Shown one piece after another: positions 60,517 to 64,000 of a DNA stretch of 64,000 nt; the stretch's first letter is position 1; every line of letters begins with the position of its first letter. Made by a program: the position numbers and the translations under genes. A model generated the notes under the pieces. It was not told the origin of the DNA. It was given only the letters and a program-made list of their open reading frames with translations, and searched no databases. The stretch is taken from NCBI RefSeq assembly GCF_040675875.1, contig NZ_JBEGII010000001.1, forward strand, positions 3,162,001 to 3,226,000. The letters run 5' to 3'. This DNA comes from Microbacterium sp. LWO12-1.2. GTDB taxonomy: Bacteria > Actinomycetota > Actinomycetes > Actinomycetales > Microbacteriaceae.

Positions 60517-62076
60517 GTGCAGAAGGGTCTTTCTGCGATCCGCGTCGATCGTAGACACCGTGGCGCGAAGAGGCTGTCGCGCAGAGCCGTGCTCCTCACG
60601 CAGATGTTCGTCTTCGCGATGCTGCTCGCCGCCACGCTGGTCAGTGCCCTGACATTCGCCGGGGCCGAGAACGAACGGGGCGTCATCGGCATGCTGAAGG
60701 GTGGGGTCGCCGATGAGATCGCCGACCGGGTTCTGCGCGGAGACGATCGCCCACTGGGAAGGCCCCTGTCGCTGTATGCCGTCGTGAACGCCACCGGAGA
60801 CATCGTGGCGGCGGGAGGATCCGACGGCGAGAAGTCGATCGGACGGCACCTGGATGGGCTCGGCGGCGAGCAGGGGGCATCTGCCGAACAGGGGTTCTCC
60901 TTCCCACTCGCCCAGGGCGGCTGGTTGTTCGTGGAGATCGATCAGACCTGGCGAACCGGGCGGGTGATGGGCATCGCCCTGCCTGTCTCGCTCCTGATCG
61001 TCGGGGCCGCCGCGCCCTCGTTCATCCTGCTGCGGGTGCTGTCGGTGCGCATGACCCGCGCGGCGTATCGCATGGGCCCAGAGCAGGTCGATCAGATCGT
61101 GCGCGAGCGGGCGACGCTGCTGGAGAGCATCGCGGAAGCCGCGGTCGGGATCGATCGGGACGGCGGGCTCCTCTGGTTCAATCCGGCCGCCGGAGATCTC
61201 TTCGGTCTGACGGATGACGACATCGGTACCAGCGCGGAACAGCTGCTGATGTCGGCGGGCGCGGGGTCGCACGGGCACGCGCTCGACGCGCAACTGATCC
61301 AGATCGGAGACCGCGTGCTGATGCTGTCATCCGACCTGAAGATCTCCCACGATGCCGGTGAGAGCCGGCTGGTCATCTTCAGGGATTACTCCCGCGATGC
61401 ATCGCTGCTGCGCGAATTGGACGGCGCGCAGAACCACATCGATGCGCTGCGCTCACGCGGGCATGAGTTCGCGAACACGCTGCACATCATCGAAGGGTTG
61501 CTGGAGATGGGGATACCCGATCGCGCGCTGGAGTTCGTCCAGGCCGGAGGGGTATCCGGAGAGTTCGGCATGCCTGCCCATGGGATCGAGGACCCGAGCG
61601 TCCGAGCACTCATCTACGCGCACCGGGCCCGCGCGCGGGAACGGGGCATCGAGCTCGTCGTCGCGCCGGGTGCGGCACTCCCCGACCTTGCCGGTGCGGA
61701 CCCGCTGTTCACCGAGGCCAGCCTGCTCGTCGTGGGGAACTATCTCTCCAACGCCGTCGAGAGCTGCGCGGTGAACGACCGTGTGCGTCTGACCATTCTG
61801 ACGAAGCCCGCCCGCGACGGCGGCTTCGTCGTGACGATACAGGTCGACGACAGCGGACCGGGAGTGCCGGCGCATCTGCGGGATCAGGTGTTCGCTCTGG
61901 GGATGACGGCGAAGACCGGCCGCGACGCTCGCGGCTATGGTCTGGCGATCGTGCGCGGAACCATCACCCGGCTGCGTGGCAGCTGCTCGTGCATGCCCTC
62001 CGAGTGGGGCGGCGCGCGTTTCGAGGCGAGCCTTCCCGTACCGGAATCCGACGAGTGGAGGTTCACCGATGAGTGA
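60517..62076 (+). CDS. Sensor histidine kinase (CitA/DcuS family)
   Basis: 519 residues. TM1 (LTQMFVFAMLLAATLVSALTF, about 28-48), an extracytoplasmic sensor segment of about 95 residues that is shorter than usual, TM2 (VMGIALPVSLLIVGAAAPSFILL), a PAS domain (ATLLESIAEAAVGIDRDGGLLWFNPAAGDLFGL) and a Spo0B-like phospho-acceptor helix with the His in SRGHEFANTLHIIEGLLEMG. ATP-binding boxes: NYLSNAVESC, DDSGPGVP and GYGLAIVRG. Phosphorylates the response regulator encoded next, with which it overlaps by 8 bases. No transporter gene is nearby to indicate the ligand. Confidence 0.93.
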   Translation: MQKGLSAIRVDRRHRGAKRLSRRAVLLTQMFVFAMLLAATLVSALTFAGAENERGVIGMLKGGVADEIADRVLRGDDRPLGRPLSLYAVVNATGDIVAAGGSDGEKSIGRHLDGLGGEQGASAEQGFSFPLAQGGWLFVEIDQTWRTGRVMGIALPVSLLIVGAAAPSFILLRVLSVRMTRAAYRMGPEQVDQIVRERATLLESIAEAAVGIDRDGGLLWFNPAAGDLFGLTDDDIGTSAEQLLMSAGAGSHGHALDAQLIQIGDRVLMLSSDLKISHDAGESRLVIFRDYSRDASLLRELDGAQNHIDALRSRGHEFANTLHIIEGLLEMGIPDRALEFVQAGGVSGEFGMPAHGIEDPSVRALIYAHRARARERGIELVVAPGAALPDLAGADPLFTEASLLVVGNYLSNAVESCAVNDRVRLTILTKPARDGGFVVTIQVDDSGPGVPAHLRDQVFALGMTAKTGRDARGYGLAIVRGTITRLRGSCSCMPSEWGGARFEASLPVPESDEWRFTDE

Positions 62077-62971
62077 GCTCGGTGTCCTGATCGTGGACGA
62101 CGAGCCGATGGCTACCCAGTTGCATCGGATGTTCGTCGAAGGGACTCCGGGATTCGTCGTGACGGGGCTCGCGTACTCGGGCGAGGAGGCGGTGGAGATG
62201 ATGACGCGGAATCGTCCGGACGTCGTTCTGCTCGATCTCCAGCTCCCCGGGATCTCGGGGATCGACGTTCTGCGCCTGCTGCGCACGCACCTCGGCGACG
62301 ATGTCGATGTGATCGCCGTGACAGCGGACAGACGCGCCCGCAGCATCGACCAGATGCGGATGCTGGGCGTAGCGCACTACCTCGCGAAACCGTTCTCGGT
62401 GCGCGAGCTGCGCCTGAGGCTCCGGTCCGTGGCACGCGTGCGTTCTGCACTGGCTTCCCGCCAGAGCTTCGACGGACAGGCGGACATCGATGGGGTCATC
62501 CACAGTGGCTTCGTCGAGATCTGCACACCCGCCGCACGACCGGACGACCCGACCGAGCAGGACATCCTCGCGGGGCATCCGCTGGACGCACTGCGAGAAC
62601 TCGGCGACCTCCGGATCGCGGATCAGGGACACGACGCCGACTTCACCCTGCACACGCTGGCTGACGCGCTCCACGTGTCTGCCCGACAACTGCAACGCGC
62701 CTATGCGCGCGACGGCCGCGCCGTGCAGGACGCCATCCGCGATCACAGGGTCGGTGTCTCCGCGATGCTGATGCTCGGGGCTGAGCGGCTCACGACAGCG
62801 GAAGTGGCGCGCCGAAGCGGGTTCAGCAGCGTACGAACGATGCGGCGCGCTTTCCAAGAGGTTCACGGTGTCCCTCCGGCACGCTGGCGAGCGACGCACG
62901 CGCGCGCAGCCACGAAGGAGCCGGAATCGCGACGAGAACCGGACAGAACGCGCCAAAGAAGCGAGGAATGA
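62069..62971 (+). CDS. Response regulator with AraC-type output domain
   Basis: 300 residues from ATG 62069. Receiver domain 1-125: LIVDDEP, phospho-acceptor Asp in DVVLLDLQLPGISG, VIAVTADRRAR and YLAKPFS. The C-terminal part is an AraC-like pair of helix-turn-helices (LHTLADALHVSARQLQRAYARDG; LTTAEVARRSGFSSVRTMRRAFQ, then HGVPPARWRA). CitB/DcuR partners of such kinases usually carry a different winged-helix output, so the pairing is unusual. The basic tail after 280 may be disordered. Confidence 0.9.
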   Translation: MSELGVLIVDDEPMATQLHRMFVEGTPGFVVTGLAYSGEEAVEMMTRNRPDVVLLDLQLPGISGIDVLRLLRTHLGDDVDVIAVTADRRARSIDQMRMLGVAHYLAKPFSVRELRLRLRSVARVRSALASRQSFDGQADIDGVIHSGFVEICTPAARPDDPTEQDILAGHPLDALRELGDLRIADQGHDADFTLHTLADALHVSARQLQRAYARDGRAVQDAIRDHRVGVSAMLMLGAERLTTAEVARRSGFSSVRTMRRAFQEVHGVPPARWRATHARAATKEPESRREPDRTRQRSEE

Positions 62972-63140
62972 CGCGGCGGCTCCGCGGACGGGCCACGCTG
63001 CCGGAGAGGATTTCGCGAGAAGGACGCGATCGCGCGATGGGTGGGGGATCGTCATCGCACAACGCGTCCCTGGCCGCCTCGGGAGCGGTCGAGGGTACGG
63101 CTCTTCGGAGCCTGCCCGAGGAGTCCATGGAGCCTCCTCG

Positions 63141-63179
63141 CCGTGAGGGGGCCTCGTCTGGGGCGCGGACCCCTCACGG
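63141..63179. terminator. Hairpin between convergent response-regulator and cca genes
   Basis: CCGTGAGGGG (63141-63150) / CCCCTCACGG (63170-63179), perfect 10-bp arms with a 19-nt loop. Same outer motif as the 26-bp inverted repeat at 51227-51290. The surrounding space 62972-63202 shows no gene. Confidence 0.75.
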
Positions 63180-63202
63180 GGACCCCCGGTGATCGCGCTG
63201 AC

Positions 63203-64000
63203 TCAGCCGCGCGCGGCCCACCAGGCGCGCAGGCGCTCCTCAGCCACCTCGGGGCCGAGAACCCCCTCGTCGAGACGCAACTCCAAGAGGAACTTGTACG
63301 CCTCCCCCACCTCGCGACCCGGCGTGATGCCGAGCACCTGCTGGATGCGGTTGCCGTCGATCTCGGGACGGATCGAGTCGAGCTCCTCCTGCTCGCGCAG
63401 CGCCGCGATCCGCGACTCGATGTCGTCGTAGGCCCCGGCGAGGCGGGCGGCCTTGCGCTTGTTGCGCGTGGTCACGTCGGCGCGGGTGAGGATGTGCAGG
63501 CGTTCGAGCTGATCGCCGGCGTCGCGCACGTAGCGTCGCACGGCCGCATCGGTCCATGCGCCCTCCGCGTATCCGAAGAACCTCAGGTGCAGCTCGATGA
63601 GGGTGGCGACGGCATCCGTGGTGTCGTTGTCGAAGCGCAGCGCCTGCATCCGCTTGCGAGCCATCCGCGATCCCACCACATCGTGGTGGTGGAAGGTGAC
63701 GATGCCCCCGTCTTCGAGCTTGCGCGTACGAGGCTTGCCGATGTCGTGCAGCAGCGCGGCGATCCGCAACGCGACATCGGGCTCGGCGCCCGGGTTGCGG
63801 GACTGATCCAGCTCGATCGCCTGGCTGAGCACGGTGAGCGAGTGCTCGTAGACGTCCTTGTGGTGATGGTGCTCGTCGACTTCGAGCCGCAGGGCGCTGA
63901 CCTCGGGAAGGAACTCGTCGATCAACCCGCTGTCGACCAGCACCCGGATGCCCCGTACCGGGTCACCGCTCTGCATGAGGCGCACGAGCTCCGACTGGAT
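63203..64000 (-). CDS. cca: CCA tRNA nucleotidyltransferase (5' end outside window)
   Basis: The visible 265 residues are the C-terminal two thirds; the reading frame continues past the window edge (QSELVRLMQSGDPVRGIRVLV), so the catalytic nucleotidyltransferase head lies outside. VDEHHHHKDVYEHSLTVLSQAI and LRIAALLHDIGKPRTRKLEDG (HD motif), then GGIVTFHHHDVVGSRMA, show an HD phosphohydrolase domain fused behind the neck and body, typical of the actinobacterial class. Adds CCA to tRNA 3' ends. It converges on the two-component genes. Confidence 0.95.
   Translation of the reverse strand: MQSELVRLMQSGDPVRGIRVLVDSGLIDEFLPEVSALRLEVDEHHHHKDVYEHSLTVLSQAIELDQSRNPGAEPDVALRIAALLHDIGKPRTRKLEDGGIVTFHHHDVVGSRMARKRMQALRFDNDTTDAVATLIELHLRFFGYAEGAWTDAAVRRYVRDAGDQLERLHILTRADVTTRNKRKAARLAGAYDDIESRIAALREQEELDSIRPEIDGNRIQQVLGITPGREVGEAYKFLLELRLDEGVLGPEVAEERLRAWWAARG

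Overview
The window is high-GC DNA packed with short-spaced, often start/stop-overlapping operons. It carries the rpsF-ssb-rpsR-rplI ribosomal/SSB block, dnaB, a tRNA nucleotidyltransferase, twin-arginine and lipobox exports, and surface proteins ending in LAxTG-type sorting signals. This points to a Gram-positive actinobacterium, most likely Microbacteriaceae and probably Microbacterium-like. That assignment is inferred from gene content and style, not from a marker comparison. No rRNA, tRNA, CRISPR array, insertion sequence or prophage was recognised.

Layout. 1-8.2 kb: two related, convergent GntR/UTRA regulators, an S4 RNA-binding protein, a Tat-exported protein, a small membrane protein, a LuxR-type regulator, a methyltransferase, a WYL regulator and a divergent epoxide hydrolase. 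8.2-15.3 kb: a large orphan protein of 851 residues, divergent from a tight seven-gene operon of unknown function (three small proteins, two of them with zinc-ribbon cysteines, a coiled-coil protein, a four-helix membrane protein, a helical protein and an OmpA-type lipoprotein). This operon is the best candidate here for an undescribed envelope system. 15.3-17.3 kb: a TetR regulator facing a membrane protein across three palindromic operators, then a methyltransferase. 17.4-22.8 kb: an XRE-cupin regulator, a NitT/TauT-type ABC importer, an amidohydrolase and a DUF1028 protein, which together look like an uptake-and-hydrolysis pathway.

22.9-33.9 kb is the chromosomal core: dnaB with DnaA boxes upstream, and rpsF-ssb-rpsR-rplI on the minus strand. 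Between them lie three plus-strand envelope genes: a secreted Val/Pro-rich protein, a chaplin-like repeat protein with a LAMTG anchor, and an RND exporter with a coiled-coil insertion. 34.1-42.9 kb is one minus-strand unit: a LacI regulator with two perfect operators, a carbohydrate-type ABC importer and four consecutive ADP-ribosylglycohydrolase-family genes. 43.0-51.2 kb: an oligopeptide-type ABC importer linked to a CaiB/BaiF CoA-transferase and a CitE-like lyase, with a divergent Lrp/AsnC regulator.

51.3-57 kb holds small proteins, an acetyltransferase, two linked genes of unknown function and a large LAITG-anchored surface protein. 56.7-60.3 kb: a GAF-domain regulator, an acetaldehyde-type aldehyde dehydrogenase and its DUF779 partner. 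60.5-63 kb: a CitA/DcuS-like histidine kinase with an AraC-output response regulator. The window ends inside the tRNA nucleotidyltransferase gene. Catabolic and envelope modules have therefore been placed between conserved replication and translation genes, each with its own local regulator.
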